A stretch of DNA of 64,000 bases from Pseudomonas typographi (GTDB taxonomy: Bacteria; Pseudomonadota; Gammaproteobacteria; Pseudomonadales; Pseudomonadaceae), in NCBI RefSeq assembly GCF_014694385.1, contig NZ_JAAOCA010000014.1, positions 85,431 to 149,430 of the forward strand, written 5' to 3'. The notes below the pieces were generated by a model. It did no database searches and had not been told where the DNA came from. It was given only the letters and a program-made list of their open reading frames with translations. A program made the position numbers and the translations under genes. This document shows, piece by piece, positions 45,358 to 55,115 of the stretch (position 1 is the first letter of the stretch; each line of letters opens with the position of its first letter).

Positions 45358-46146
45358 CTACTGCGGCGGTACTGTCAGTGACACCGCAGGTGTGCCCTCT
45401 GCACCATTATCGATTACAGCGTGCCGATGCGCGGTAGAACCCTCGGCCCCGCCCATATAGTGATTCAGGTCGTGCCCATAGGCTGAGATATCCACACACT
45501 GCCCGAATAAAGGATCGAAATAAGCGGGGCGGCCGTCGCTGTCGTTAACCTGCAACACTGTATGCAAAACAAAATTGAATGCGTCGCCCTTCCGACGCCC
45601 GGGCATTACACCGTCTTGATCGAGTTCGAATTTGAAATCACCTTTCAACTGTTTGAGCGCTATATCCTTATAACCGGCGGCCCACGCTGCAAATGCGTAA
45701 AGCTTACAGATCGACTCGCAGTCGCCAGCCTTATGGGATGCCAGCGCATAAACATTGTGCAAGGCCGTTGAATCGTAACGCAATAATTCGTGCCGCTGAA
45801 TGTTCGTCGAAATTTTACTGAACAACTGCACTGCAGAGTCCGTTTGGTCGGCGCCCTCGAGCAATTGTTCAGCTATGGCGCCTAGATTCTTGGCATCGCG
45901 TATCTCCTGGTCCAAGCCTGGCTGGAATTCCGCCTCGACCAGTTGCCTTCTTTGTTGCAGGTTAAGAAGCCGCTTATTGACCATCTCGTGAAATGCGGAA
46001 ATGGCAGTAGGCGGCGGCCGCGGTATATCCTGCGCAGGTGCCTGGACATCGGCAGGCGGTAAACTTTCCAGTTCTTCGTCATCCCGTGTTAACCGGTTAT
46101 GGCAGAAGGGTAAGCAAGCGCTCATTGCCCTGATAATATCTTGCAT
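45358..46146 (-). CDS. Orphan protein with a transglutaminase-like Cys-His-Asp arrangement
   Basis: A 262-residue protein, apparently cytoplasmic. After a Pro-rich leader (residues 25-50) and a helical region, three segments match the transglutaminase/papain-like order: Cys143 in HKAGDCESICKLYAFAAW, His195 in NFVLHTVLQV and Asp211 in AYFDPLFGQC. Such triads occur in proteases, deamidases and some secreted effectors. Base composition looks less GC-rich than the neighbours. No secretion signal or chaperone gene is seen. The function is not known. Confidence 0.65.
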   Translation of the reverse strand: MQDIIRAMSACLPFCHNRLTRDDEELESLPPADVQAPAQDIPRPPPTAISAFHEMVNKRLLNLQQRRQLVEAEFQPGLDQEIRDAKNLGAIAEQLLEGADQTDSAVQLFSKISTNIQRHELLRYDSTALHNVYALASHKAGDCESICKLYAFAAWAAGYKDIALKQLKGDFKFELDQDGVMPGRRKGDAFNFVLHTVLQVNDSDGRPAYFDPLFGQCVDISAYGHDLNHYMGGAEGSTAHRHAVIDNGAEGTPAVSLTVPPQ

Positions 46147-46524
46147 TCTTTAATCCCCTGGTTGAGTAAGCCGCAAAAACCGGTTTCACAGGTATCCCAC
46201 AAGCGCGCCCATTCGGGGTGAGTGGTTGCAGGCGTATGGCGGTTCCACCCACGTTCGCCGGCTATTGCATTTGGCGCTCCGGCGAAGCCTGTCTGTGCTG
46301 CACAAGGGCAGCGGCGACGTGAAAGTGAGGACGCTAAAACCGGGCACCGCCATTGATCGAAAACCGTCACGCGGGCTCTTCGATGGCGGTACGCCCTTCG
46401 CCTATAACACGGCAGCATGCCGATGCTTTCCGAGTAGCGGCGCTGGATGGTTGCGCCGGAGGCTGCGCAATGATGGCAAAGTAATTGCAATCGCCTGGGT
46501 GAGCCATCCACCGAGGAGTCCGCT
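46147..46524. other. Intergenic stretch upstream of the chemoreceptor
   Basis: About 380 bases between the divergent orphan gene and the chemoreceptor. No supported coding frame is seen. It must hold both promoters; I see no clear operator or RNA. Confidence 0.45.
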
Positions 46525-48669
46525 ATGCCTTTACGCAGCGAGTCAATGCAACTGTCGCCCTCTGAACGCCGCTGGCTGCCCTGGTGGGGCAAAAACGGCA
46601 AATGGGCCCAGGGCTGGGCGTGCTGGCTTAACCGCCTAGCGTACCCGGTGATCGAACACACGTTCGAGTCCATCGCACACACCCGTATCAGCCTGATGCA
46701 GCAATGGGCTAGCAGCCAATGGCAGCAACTGGCAGAGTTGGCAGGCCACCTGCAGGGCGTGCCCCAGGCTGAATACCGGGCGGCCCTGGCCAGTGCATTG
46801 GCGCAGTGGGCCGACGCCAGCGAAGTGTTCGTCGCCGACGCACACGGCACGGTGCTGGCCTCTACCTACGAGGCGCACGTGGGCGCACGGGGTCTGCACC
46901 CGGCCGCACTCGCCCGCGGCCTGCGCGAGCCTTTTCTGCATGGCCCTTACACAGACCCCCTCACGCTGTCGATCGGCCCATCCAGTTCACGTTTTCACGA
47001 TGAAGTCACGCTGATGTTCTACCAACCCCTTGGCCTGGCCGACCAGGGCCGCGGGTGCCTGTGCTCGCGGGTGCCAAATGATGTACTGGGCGATTTGATC
47101 CAACGCGAGGCCGGGCATATCTACCCCGAGTCTGGCGACAATTACCTGTTCATGGTGCGCCCGCAATTCGACCCACGCATTGCCCCCGGTACGGCGCTGT
47201 CGCGCTCCCGCTTCGAAGATGATGCCTTCACCCTCGGCGATAACCTGAAAAATGGCGTACGCACCGCCTTTGGCACCGTGTGTGTGCAACGCCACACGGA
47301 ACTTGAACTGCGCTTTACCGACCCCGCCACCGGCCAATTGCACCCCGGGGTGCGTGAAACCATTGCCCATGGCAGTAACCTGTTCGTGACCTACCCAGGT
47401 TATTCGGACTACCGCCACGTCCCGGTCGTCGGCGCGGGCGTGACCTTCCAAATGCCTGGCTCGGCCGACCGTTGGGGAATGATGTGCGAGGCAGACCTTG
47501 AAGAAGTGTACCGGCGTCGCTCGCTCAGCCACGCGCTGATGCGCCCGTACCTCGCCACCCTGGCCGGGGCCTTGGGCTGCAATTACGCATTGCAGCACCT
47601 GAGCGGCCTGCCACAGGGATGGATCGATAGCCTGCAGGCCACCCTGCTGCTGGGCGCTGCGGTGGTGTTTCGCGCGCTGGGGCCACGCCGTTTGGCCGCC
47701 CGCCTCAACGCCATGACCGAAGTGTTGCGTACCTTGGCCGAAGGCGAAGGCAACTTGCGCCAGCGCCTGGCGCCCGAACTGCTGGGGCGCGACGAAAGCG
47801 GCGATATGGGCCGTTGGATCAACAGCTTCATCGACCAGCTCGACACGGTGGTGGGCCGGGTGATCCAAGCCTCGCAACGGGTAGCCGGCACCAATGCGCG
47901 CATGCTCGAACGCAGCGATACCGCCCAGCGCACCAGCGCGCAGGTAAACGAGGCGATCCACCGGATGATGCTGATCGTCGAGTCACAATTAGGCGAAATC
48001 CAGCAGGCCTCGCTGACCGCCGAACACATGAAGCACGCCATGGATACCGTGGTGCTGCGCGCCCGTGAGCAGTTCGAGCAGGTGCAGGCCGGCACCGAGT
48101 CGATTCGCGATGTGGTCGCGCGCTCGGCGGCCAGCGTACAGGCGCTGGACCAACGCATGAGCGAGATTGGCCAGTTCACCGCGCTGATCACCGACATCAC
48201 CCAACAAACCAACCTGCTGGCCTTGAACGCGGCCATCGAGGCCGCCCGCGCCGGCGAAAATGGGCGGGGCTTTGCGGTAGTGGCCGATGAAGTGCGCACG
48301 CTGGCCACCCGCACGGCCAAGGTAGCCGCAGACATCCGCGCGATGATCGAGGGCCTGCAGGGGGAAACGCGCCAGGCGGTGACCTTTATGCAGCAGGGCG
48401 TGGGCGACGTGGACCGCAGCTTGCACCTGGCCACCGGCGTTCCGTCCGAGAACGCACAACTGCATGAGGCGGTGGAGCAGTTATTCGGGCTGATTCAGCA
48501 ACTGAACGACAAAAGCCTGGACTGCGGCAGTACGGTCAAGCAAGTAGGCCATGCCTCCACCGACATGCACCAGAGCGTGGAGGTGCTGCAAACCAGCGCC
48601 GCCCAGGTGCGGCATGATGCCGGCACCTTGCAGGCGCTGGTGGGGCGGTTTGAGGTGAGCGCGGCGTAA
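46525..48669 (+). CDS. Methyl-accepting chemotaxis protein without an N-terminal membrane anchor
   Basis: A 714-residue chemoreceptor. The start follows GAGGAG. An N-terminal Cache-like sensor region (about residues 45-330, with EVFVADAHGTVLASTYEAHV) is followed by a hydrophobic stretch near 340-385, a HAMP-like region and the signalling domain, whose hairpin tip reads TNLLALNAAIEAARAGENGR. No first membrane helix is seen before the sensor, so it may be tethered only by the central helix or work in the cytoplasm. The methylation helices and signalling domain look complete. Confidence 0.9.
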   Translation: MPLRSESMQLSPSERRWLPWWGKNGKWAQGWACWLNRLAYPVIEHTFESIAHTRISLMQQWASSQWQQLAELAGHLQGVPQAEYRAALASALAQWADASEVFVADAHGTVLASTYEAHVGARGLHPAALARGLREPFLHGPYTDPLTLSIGPSSSRFHDEVTLMFYQPLGLADQGRGCLCSRVPNDVLGDLIQREAGHIYPESGDNYLFMVRPQFDPRIAPGTALSRSRFEDDAFTLGDNLKNGVRTAFGTVCVQRHTELELRFTDPATGQLHPGVRETIAHGSNLFVTYPGYSDYRHVPVVGAGVTFQMPGSADRWGMMCEADLEEVYRRRSLSHALMRPYLATLAGALGCNYALQHLSGLPQGWIDSLQATLLLGAAVVFRALGPRRLAARLNAMTEVLRTLAEGEGNLRQRLAPELLGRDESGDMGRWINSFIDQLDTVVGRVIQASQRVAGTNARMLERSDTAQRTSAQVNEAIHRMMLIVESQLGEIQQASLTAEHMKHAMDTVVLRAREQFEQVQAGTESIRDVVARSAASVQALDQRMSEIGQFTALITDITQQTNLLALNAAIEAARAGENGRGFAVVADEVRTLATRTAKVAADIRAMIEGLQGETRQAVTFMQQGVGDVDRSLHLATGVPSENAQLHEAVEQLFGLIQQLNDKSLDCGSTVKQVGHASTDMHQSVEVLQTSAAQVRHDAGTLQALVGRFEVSAA

Positions 48670-48766
48670 CCGGCTGCCGCGGCACGTTATGCGCTGTGTG
48701 GCGGGCCCTAGGCGCTGTTTAAGGCCATTGCCCCGTACTATGCGCGGCTAGCCCAGCGCCTGCGCC

Positions 48767-49303
48767 TCAGTCGTCCAGCGGCTCGGCCGCCTTCTTCCCG
48801 CCCTTGCCCGGCTTGCCGGCCGGCGCCGTTGCTGGCTCGGCAGCCGACGCCGCGGCAGCAGCCGGGGCCGCGTTCTTTTCTTCGGCCGGTAGTTGGTCCA
48901 CCGCGCTGAACAGTTCCTCCGGGGTCACGGCGCCGTCCTTTTCGAAACGGCGCTCACCGTCCTTGCCGAACAACAGGGTTTTGGTGTCGTTGCTCACGCC
49001 CAACTGCAGGTCGCGGATCAACGCCATGGTGGCTTGGGCATCGAGGTTTTCGCCATTACGCTTGCCGATCATGTCGGCCACGGTGTACAGCACCATGTTG
49101 CGCTGGGCGAACCCCTTCTGGTTGGCGGGCTCTGCCAAGGCCTTTTGAAGGTTTTGCAGGTCTGGGTCGACGGAGCTTCGGGTGATCACCACCACCGCCC
49201 GGGAATGGCCACGGTCCTTGGCCAGCGGCGAATCGCTGTCGGCCGCCAGTAGCGGCGTGGAAGCGGCGAACAACGTGGCCAGGGCCAGCGAGCGGATGAG
49301 CAT
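48767..49303 (-). CDS. DUF4174 domain secreted protein
   Basis: A 178-residue protein starting at 49303 with GGAGG 7 bases upstream. It has a signal peptide (LALATLFAASTPLLA), a thioredoxin-like DUF4174 region (LAKDRGHSRAVVVITRSS ... LLFGKDGERRFEKDGAVTPE) and an Ala/Pro/Lys-rich tail ending GKGGKKAAEPLDD. DUF4174 proteins are found in the periplasm; the function is unknown. Confidence 0.83.
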   Translation of the reverse strand: MLIRSLALATLFAASTPLLAADSDSPLAKDRGHSRAVVVITRSSVDPDLQNLQKALAEPANQKGFAQRNMVLYTVADMIGKRNGENLDAQATMALIRDLQLGVSNDTKTLLFGKDGERRFEKDGAVTPEELFSAVDQLPAEEKNAAPAAAAASAAEPATAPAGKPGKGGKKAAEPLDD

Positions 49304-49655
49304 GGTTACCTCCATTTAAATTCCCTGCATCAATAATCGCTCATTGCAGCAAAATCACCAGCCTATGAGCCTGAATCCATGACATTTTTTCGGCTCAATT
49401 GTTCGCCCTGGCGCCAAGGCCAGTCCATGATCGCGTACACCCGCTGCCTTTGCGGCAGGCCCGCCGCCATGGGCCTGCACCACGTTGGCGATCTGTTAGC
49501 CCGGGCCACAGCCTGCGCCGTGGCGCGTTGCGCACCCAGGTAAAAACGGTTCGGCCATCCGTGCCCGCGGCGTTTCGCCGGGCACAGGGGCGGCCACAAT
49601 CACCTGCCCATGGCCCTGCCAACCCACATGAGCCAGCGCAGGCGAACCCGCCGGC
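49304..49655. other. Intergenic stretch with two hairpins
   Basis: About 350 bases between the DUF4174 and thiolase genes. Two hairpins are visible: GCAGGCCC-N8-GGGCCTGC at 49455-49478 and GTGCCCG-N11-CGGGCAC at 49561-49585. The latter lies 71 bases after the thiolase stop (minus strand) and could act as its terminator, though no T-run follows. No gene is supported here. Confidence 0.45.
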
Positions 49656-50837
49656 TCAGCCGCGCTCCACCGCCAGGGCTACGCCCTGGCCGCCGCCGAT
49701 GCACAGCGTAGCCAGGCCCTTGCCCGCGCCACGCCGCGCCATTTCGTGCAGCAGGGTGACCAGCACCCGGCAGCCCGAGGCCCCGATCGGGTGGCCCAGG
49801 GCGATTGCACCACCGTTAACGTTCACCCGGGCCATGTCCCATTCGAGCTCGGCGGCGACCGCCAGGCTCTGGGCGGCGAAGGCTTCGTTGGCTTCGATCA
49901 GGTCCAACTCGCCCAAGGCCCAGCCGGCTTTTTCCAGGCAACGGCGGGTGGCCGGTACCGGGCCGATGCCCATGATGGCCGGGTCTACCCCGGCACTGGC
50001 ATACCCGGCTACCCGCGCCAGCACCGGCAAGCCCAGCGCCTGCGCGCGGGCTTCGCTCATCAGCAGCACTGCGGCGGCGCCGTCGTTCAGGCTGGAAGCA
50101 TTGCCGGCCGTCACGCTGCCGTCTTTCTTGAAGGCCGGCTTGAGCTTGGCCAGCGCCGCCGCCTCGGTACCGGGCCGTGGCTGCTCGTCGGTGTCGAACA
50201 GCACCGGCTCACCTTTGCGTTGAGGTATCGAAATGGGGGTAATCTGCCCCTTGAAGTACCCGGCCTCGATGGCCGCCGCGGCCTTTTGCTGGGAAGCGGC
50301 GGCGAAGGCGTCCTGTTGCTCGCGGCCGATACCGTACTGCTCGGCCAGGTTCTCGGCGGTGATGCCCATGTGGTAGTCGTTGAAGGCATCCCACAGGCCG
50401 TCGCGAATCACACTATCGACCAGTTGCCCATGGCCCATGCGCAACCCGGTGCGCGCCGCGGGCAATATATAAGGGGCCAAGCTCATGTTCTCTTGGCCGC
50501 CGGCGATCACTATCTCGGCATCTCCGCACCGGATCGCCTGCACCCCCAAGTGAACGGCTTTCAAGCCTGAGCCACACACCTTGTTCAAGGTCAGCGCCGG
50601 CACCTGGGCGGGTAACCCGGCCAGGATGGCCGCCTGGCGCGCTGGGTTCTGCCCGCTGCCGGCCGTGAGCACCTGGCCTAGGATCACCTCGTCGACCTGG
50701 GCCGGCGCCACGCCGGTACTGGTGAGCAATTGGCGGATCACCGCCGCGCCCAATTCTGGGGCCGGCACCTGGGCCAAGCTGCCCTGGAAACTGCCGATGG
50801 CGGTACGGGTGGCGGCGACGATCACGACCTGTTGCAT
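49656..50837 (-). CDS. Acetyl-CoA C-acetyltransferase (thiolase)
   Basis: A 393-residue thiolase, starting at 50837 after AGGAGATACCC. Active-site Cys in [11 protein letters not shown], His in NEAFA and GHPIGASG, and Cys in LCIGGGQG are all present. It condenses or cleaves acetoacetyl-CoA, in ketone-body, polyhydroxyalkanoate or fatty-acid metabolism. It differs clearly from the thiolase at 39740 (roughly half identical by eye), so the two are paralogues. It stands alone, without partner genes. Confidence 0.93.
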   Translation of the reverse strand: MQQVVIVAATRTAIGSFQGSLAQVPAPELGAAVIRQLLTSTGVAPAQVDEVILGQVLTAGSGQNPARQAAILAGLPAQVPALTLNKVCGSGLKAVHLGVQAIRCGDAEIVIAGGQENMSLAPYILPAARTGLRMGHGQLVDSVIRDGLWDAFNDYHMGITAENLAEQYGIGREQQDAFAAASQQKAAAAIEAGYFKGQITPISIPQRKGEPVLFDTDEQPRPGTEAAALAKLKPAFKKDGSVTAGNASSLNDGAAAVLLMSEARAQALGLPVLARVAGYASAGVDPAIMGIGPVPATRRCLEKAGWALGELDLIEANEAFAAQSLAVAAELEWDMARVNVNGGAIALGHPIGASGCRVLVTLLHEMARRGAGKGLATLCIGGGQGVALAVERG

Positions 50838-50918
50838 GGGTATCTCCTGAAGAGCCTGTTGTTGTAGGCCGATCATCAGCGCCGGCCACTCATTTGTAAA
50901 ATTTGCTTTTCAAATACA

Positions 50919-51285
50919 TTAATAGGCCGGGCAAAACAGTGAGGAAATCAAGCGCTCGCGATGCAGGGGCTCGAACGTGCGAAAAAATGCCTGGTCGGTG
51001 GCCTGGTAGGCGCTAACGCCTAAGGCCCGACTCTTCGACATGTCGGTGACCACTTCAATCGGCCGCCCCAGGTCGGTGTCGCGTAGTAGAAGTTCGGCAC
51101 GTCCAGGCGGCTCTGGCTTTCGCGAAACGGCATGTGCGGCAGGCAGCCCGGTCACCAAGCCCACGTGGCGCACGCCGCGCCTATCGTTCAAGGCCTGTAG
51201 CAGATGGCGCCCATCGCCGCGTTCACCTGGATGTTCTGCGCCTCGGTGGTGTGGCGCGCCCACGCAGTGAAGAACACCCAGATGC
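50919..51285 (-). pseudogene. Decayed PRISE-type short-chain dehydrogenase (C-terminal remnant)
   Basis: Minus-strand fragments in different frames together spell family features: VFFTAWARHTTEAQNIQVNA, then HLLQALNDRRGVRHVGLVTG, MPFRESQSRLDVPNFYY, and finally TDMSKSRALGVSAYQATDQA with the expected C-terminus. This is the order seen in progesterone-5-beta-reductase/iridoid-synthase-like SDRs. At least two frameshifts, a large internal loss and a missing N-terminal cofactor domain make it non-functional. Confidence 0.7.
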
Positions 51286-51293
51286 CGCACGCC

Positions 51294-51523
51294 TGGGCCA
51301 CGGCTCGATGCTGTTCCCCACCTGGCTGGTCCCGCCAGGCATTGGGTGCCCGTGCCGGAAGGCTACGAGGGCAGCGAAAACACCGAGCCCATGCCGATCA
51401 ACCTGGTGTACCACACAGCCGTTATCTGCCGCCAAGGTGCAACTGTTTCGCGACTTTTTGCTCGAAGCCATCGGCCAGCCGCCTTATTGGGACCAATGGC
51501 GCAGCGGCACGCCGCACTCTTAG
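51294..51523 (+). pseudogene. Decayed LysR regulator (C-terminal remnant)
   Basis: Plus-strand fragments MLFPTWLV, EGYEGSENTEPMPINLVYHT and KVQLFRDFLLEAIGQPPYWD lie in successive but different frames and match the end of a LysR effector domain. The N-terminal two thirds, including the DNA-binding part, are missing. It begins almost exactly where the opposite-strand SDR remnant begins, as if a deletion removed the heads of a divergent pair. Confidence 0.65.
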
Positions 51524-51595
51524 GTGCTAAACCGGTCTATGGGGAGTTATTTTAGCGACCCTCCCACCTTCTACCGAGCAAGAGTGACCCACCCC

Positions 51596-53242
51596 ATGGC
51601 CAAAGCCGCTGACATCGTTGTGCAATGCCTCGAAAACGAAGGCGTGGAATACGTTTTCGGCATTCCCGGCGAAGAGAACCTCGACCTGCTCGAATCGCTG
51701 CGCACCTCGCGCAAGATCAAACTGATCCTCACCCGCCACGAACAGCCGGCCGGGTTCATGGCCGCCACGTATGGCCGCCTGACCGGCAAAACCGGCGTGT
51801 GCTTGTCTACCCTTGGCCCTGGCGCCACCAATTTGGTCACCGCCGGCGCTTACGCCTACCTGGGCGGCATGCCGATGATGATGATCACCGGGCAAAAACC
51901 GATCAAGAAATCCAAGCAGGGCCGCTTTCAGATCCTCGATGTGTGCGGCATGATGCAGCCGCTGACCAAGTACACCCACCAATTGACCTCGGCCGACAAC
52001 ATCCCTTCGCGGATTCGCGAAGCCGTGCGCCTGGCCGAGGAAGAAAAGCCCGGCGCGGTGCACCTGGAATTGCCCGAAGACGTCGCCGCCGAGCACACCG
52101 ACAGCACGCCCATCCCGCCGAGCCTGTCGCGCCGGCCCATTGCCGAAGAAAAAGCCATACGCGCCGCCGTTGGCAAACTGCAAACGGCACGCAGCCCGAT
52201 TTTGGTCCTCGGGGCTGGGGCAAACCGCAAGATGACCGCCCGCGTACTGCGCCAACTGATCGAAAAAACCGGCATCCCGTTCATCACCACGCAACTGGGC
52301 AAGGGCGTGGTAGACGAGCGCCACCCTCGTTTTCTTGGCAACGCTGCGTTGTCTGCCGGCGATTTCGTGCACCGCGCCTTGGAAGCGGCCGACCTGATCG
52401 TCAACATCGGCCACGACGTGATCGAAAAACCGCCGTTCTTCATGGTGCGCGGCGGCACCGAGGTGATCCACGTGAACTTCCGCTCGGCGGAGGTAGACCC
52501 GGTGTACTTCCCCCAAGTGGAGGTAGTAGGCGATGTGGCCAACGCCGTGTGGCAAATCAGCGAAGCCTTGGCGCCGCAGCCGCATTGGGACTTCGAACGC
52601 ATCCTGGCCATCCGCGAGGCCAACGAACAGCAAACCGGCGAAGGGGCCGACGATGCGCGCTTCCCCCTGTACCCACAGCGGGTGGTGGCCGACGTCCGCC
52701 GTGTGCTGCCTTCCGACGGCATCGTGGCGCTGGACAACGGCATCTATAAAATCTGGTTCGCCCGCAACTACAAGGCGCACATGCCCAACACCGTGCTGCT
52801 CGACAACGCCCTGGCGACCATGGGCGCCGGCCTGCCTTCGGCCATGGCCGCGCGCTTGGTGCACCCCGACACACCTATCATCGCCGTGTGCGGTGACGGC
52901 GGCTTTATGATGAACAGCCAGGAATTGGAAACCGCCGTGCGCCTGAAGCTGAACCTGGTGGTGATTATCCTGCGCGACGACGGCTACGGCATGATTCGCT
53001 GGAAACAAGCCCAAATGGGCTTCGAAGACTTCGGCCTGGACTACGGCAACCCAGACTTCGTCAAATATGCCCAAGCCTATGGCGCCCAGGGCCACCGCGT
53101 CACCAGCGCCGAGGGCCTCAGGCCGCTGCTCGAAGCCTGCCTGGCCGAGCCGGGCGTGCATGTGATCGATTGCCCGGTGGATTATTCGGAAAACGACCAT
53201 TTGCTGCATGTGGAGATACGCGACCGCGCGGCAGCCGTGTAA
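51596..53242 (+). CDS. alsS: Acetolactate synthase, catabolic (AlsS) type
   Basis: A 548-residue TPP-dependent enzyme. The catalytic Glu lies in RHEQPAGFMAATYGRLTGK; the TPP/Mg motif is GDGGFMMNSQELETAVRL. The lack of an adjacent small regulatory subunit and the overall pattern fit the catabolic, FAD-independent acetolactate synthase that makes 2-acetolactate from two pyruvates on the way to acetoin. The start at 51596 (MAKAADIV) is the family start; a GTG at 51583 is possible. No acetolactate decarboxylase gene is adjacent. Confidence 0.9.
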   Translation: MAKAADIVVQCLENEGVEYVFGIPGEENLDLLESLRTSRKIKLILTRHEQPAGFMAATYGRLTGKTGVCLSTLGPGATNLVTAGAYAYLGGMPMMMITGQKPIKKSKQGRFQILDVCGMMQPLTKYTHQLTSADNIPSRIREAVRLAEEEKPGAVHLELPEDVAAEHTDSTPIPPSLSRRPIAEEKAIRAAVGKLQTARSPILVLGAGANRKMTARVLRQLIEKTGIPFITTQLGKGVVDERHPRFLGNAALSAGDFVHRALEAADLIVNIGHDVIEKPPFFMVRGGTEVIHVNFRSAEVDPVYFPQVEVVGDVANAVWQISEALAPQPHWDFERILAIREANEQQTGEGADDARFPLYPQRVVADVRRVLPSDGIVALDNGIYKIWFARNYKAHMPNTVLLDNALATMGAGLPSAMAARLVHPDTPIIAVCGDGGFMMNSQELETAVRLKLNLVVIILRDDGYGMIRWKQAQMGFEDFGLDYGNPDFVKYAQAYGAQGHRVTSAEGLRPLLEACLAEPGVHVIDCPVDYSENDHLLHVEIRDRAAAV

Positions 53243-53343
53243 ACCGGCCACATAACGGCGCCCCGGGGCCGCCCCGGCGGCGCCTACACACCACCCGAGA
53301 AGTTTGGCTATACTGCCGGCTTTTTTGCGCAGGGGCCCACGCC

Positions 53344-53814
53344 ATGGCAAATAAGCGATACAGTTGCATTGGCCTGTTCAACCCAAAGTCGCCGGAAAAC
53401 GTGGGCTCGGTGATGCGTGCAGCCGGTTGCTACGGGGTCAATTCGGTGTTCTACAGCGGCAAGCGCTATGCGCGCTCCCGCGACTTCATCACTGACACCC
53501 AGCGCGTGCACTACGAGATCCCGTTGATAGGCGTGGATGACTTGCAGATGATCATTCCCTTGGGCTGCATCCCGGTCGCCGTCGAACTGGTCGAAGGTGC
53601 GCGACCCCTGCCGCAATACACCCACCCGGACCGCGCGCTGTACATTTTCGGCCCCGAAGACGGCACACTGGATAAAAGCGTGCGCAGTTGGTGCGAAGAC
53701 ACCATCTATATTCCCACGCACGGTTGCATGAATTTGGCCGCCACGGTGAACGTGGTGCTGTATGACCGCATGGCCAAGGGCAACAACACCCGCTCCGGGC
53801 CAGGGCTCAAGTAA
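53344..53814 (+). CDS. SpoU/TrmH-family RNA methyltransferase
   Basis: A 156-residue SPOUT methyltransferase. Motif 1 is NPKSPENVGSVMRAAGCYGV, motif 2 YIFGPEDGTLDKS and motif 3 IPTHGCMNLAATVNVVLYDR, which form the knotted SAM site. Its short length, without a substrate domain, resembles TrmL, which methylates the wobble 2'-O position of some tRNA-Leu. The target here is not known. A terminator follows at 53836. Confidence 0.88.
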   Translation: MANKRYSCIGLFNPKSPENVGSVMRAAGCYGVNSVFYSGKRYARSRDFITDTQRVHYEIPLIGVDDLQMIIPLGCIPVAVELVEGARPLPQYTHPDRALYIFGPEDGTLDKSVRSWCEDTIYIPTHGCMNLAATVNVVLYDRMAKGNNTRSGPGLK

Positions 53815-54110
53815 GTCGCCGCACCTAGGGAGACGCCTGCCCTGCAGGTTTTTTATAGTTGTTAGGCCCCCTTCAACACAGCGGCGAGCCCTCCCCGGCA
53901 ACGCAAACCGTCGGCCAGCCGCTAAACCCAGGGGGGTCGGGAGGCTAGCCCACAAACCCAGCGTTCCAAGGCTAAAGGGTCTACATTGACCCTCGCGTTG
54001 AGGTGCTCCCGGTTCGTATGGCACGAAACATCCCCCTGCCGCCATGGTCACACCCCCATGCACCATGCGTCGGTATGCACGGCGCGCACACCTGACCCAG
54101 AGGGCCCAAC
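53815..54110. other. Intergenic region between the methyltransferase and aldolase
   Basis: About 300 bases. Apart from the terminator at 53836-53854 no gene or RNA is recognised. The rest presumably holds the aldolase promoter. Confidence 0.45.
53836..53854 (+). terminator. Rho-independent terminator after the RNA methyltransferase
   Basis: CCTGC and GCAGG pair around CCT and are followed by six T, 22 bases after the stop codon. The stem is short, so efficiency is uncertain. Confidence 0.75.
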
Positions 54111-55115
54111 ATGAACACCCAAGCACTGCTCGATATTACCCACGCCCTTGTCGCAGACGATAAAGGCCTTCTGGCCATGGATGAAAGCAGCTCCACCTGC
54201 CGCAAGCGCTTCGTCGAGCAAGGGATCGACGACACCGAGCCGATGCGCCGCGCCTATCGGGAGTTGCTGATCACCGCACCGCGGCTGGGCGACAGCGTGA
54301 GCGGGCTGATTCTGTTCGATGAGACCATCCACCAGGCCAAACAGGATGGTACGCCCTTCGTCGAGTTGATTCGCCAGGCTGGGATGATCCCGGGGATCAA
54401 GGTTGACTTGGGCGCCAAGCCGCTGGCCGGGCACCCCGGTGAAACCATCACCGAAGGGCTGGATGGCTTGCGTGAGCGCCTCGAAGGCTATTACACACTC
54501 GGCGCCCGCTTCGCCAAGTGGCGAGGGGTGATTCACATTGGCCATAACACGCCCAGCGACACCGCGATCGCTGTGAACGCCCATGCCCTGGCCCGTTATG
54601 CGGCGCTGTGCCAGGAAACCGGGTTGGTGCCTATCGTCGAGCCGGAAGTGTTGATGGACGGCGACCATTCCCTGGCCCGCTGCGCCGAAGTCACCGAGCG
54701 AACGCTGCATGCGGTGTTCGCCGAACTCACGGCCCAGGGCGTGTTACTGGAAGGCATGTTGCTTAAGCCGAACATGGTCACCAGCGGAGCGGATAGCAGC
54801 GAACAGGCGGGTGTCGAGGCGGTAGCCGAAGCGACGCTGGCCGCCTTGCTGCGCTGCGTACCCGCGGCAGTGCCCGGCATTGCGTTTTTGTCTGGCGGGC
54901 AAACCCCGGAGCTTGCCAGTGCGCATTTGAATGCCATGCATCAAGGCCGCCCATTACCCTGGGCGCTCACGTTTTCCTACGGGCGCGCCTTGCAACAACC
55001 GGCGTTAACGGCCTGGAACGGTGAGCCGGCGAACGTCGAGGCGGCGCAGCAAGCGCTGTCGCAGCGCGCGGCCTACAACCGCGCAGCCTGCCAGGGTACT
55101 TATCGCGAGGGTTGA
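54111..55115 (+). CDS. Class I fructose-bisphosphate aldolase
   Basis: A 334-residue aldolase of the eukaryotic-like class I type. The phosphate/active-site region ADDKGLLAMDESSSTCRKRF opens the fold. The Schiff-base Lys is in LEGMLLKPNMVTSG and the catalytic Glu in PIVEPEVLMDG. It interconverts fructose 1,6-bisphosphate and two triose phosphates. Pseudomonas usually also has a class II enzyme elsewhere; this one may serve gluconeogenesis or stress. It is a single gene, with a GC hairpin just after the stop. Confidence 0.93.
   Translation: MNTQALLDITHALVADDKGLLAMDESSSTCRKRFVEQGIDDTEPMRRAYRELLITAPRLGDSVSGLILFDETIHQAKQDGTPFVELIRQAGMIPGIKVDLGAKPLAGHPGETITEGLDGLRERLEGYYTLGARFAKWRGVIHIGHNTPSDTAIAVNAHALARYAALCQETGLVPIVEPEVLMDGDHSLARCAEVTERTLHAVFAELTAQGVLLEGMLLKPNMVTSGADSSEQAGVEAVAEATLAALLRCVPAAVPGIAFLSGGQTPELASAHLNAMHQGRPLPWALTFSYGRALQQPALTAWNGEPANVEAAQQALSQRAAYNRAACQGTYREG

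Noticed and set aside
51527..53350. A 607-codon open frame on the minus strand opposite acetolactate synthase
   Set aside because: It is antisense to a full-length enzyme with all its motifs, is rich in His/Gln/Val as expected for a shadow frame in GC-rich DNA, and has no ribosome site.
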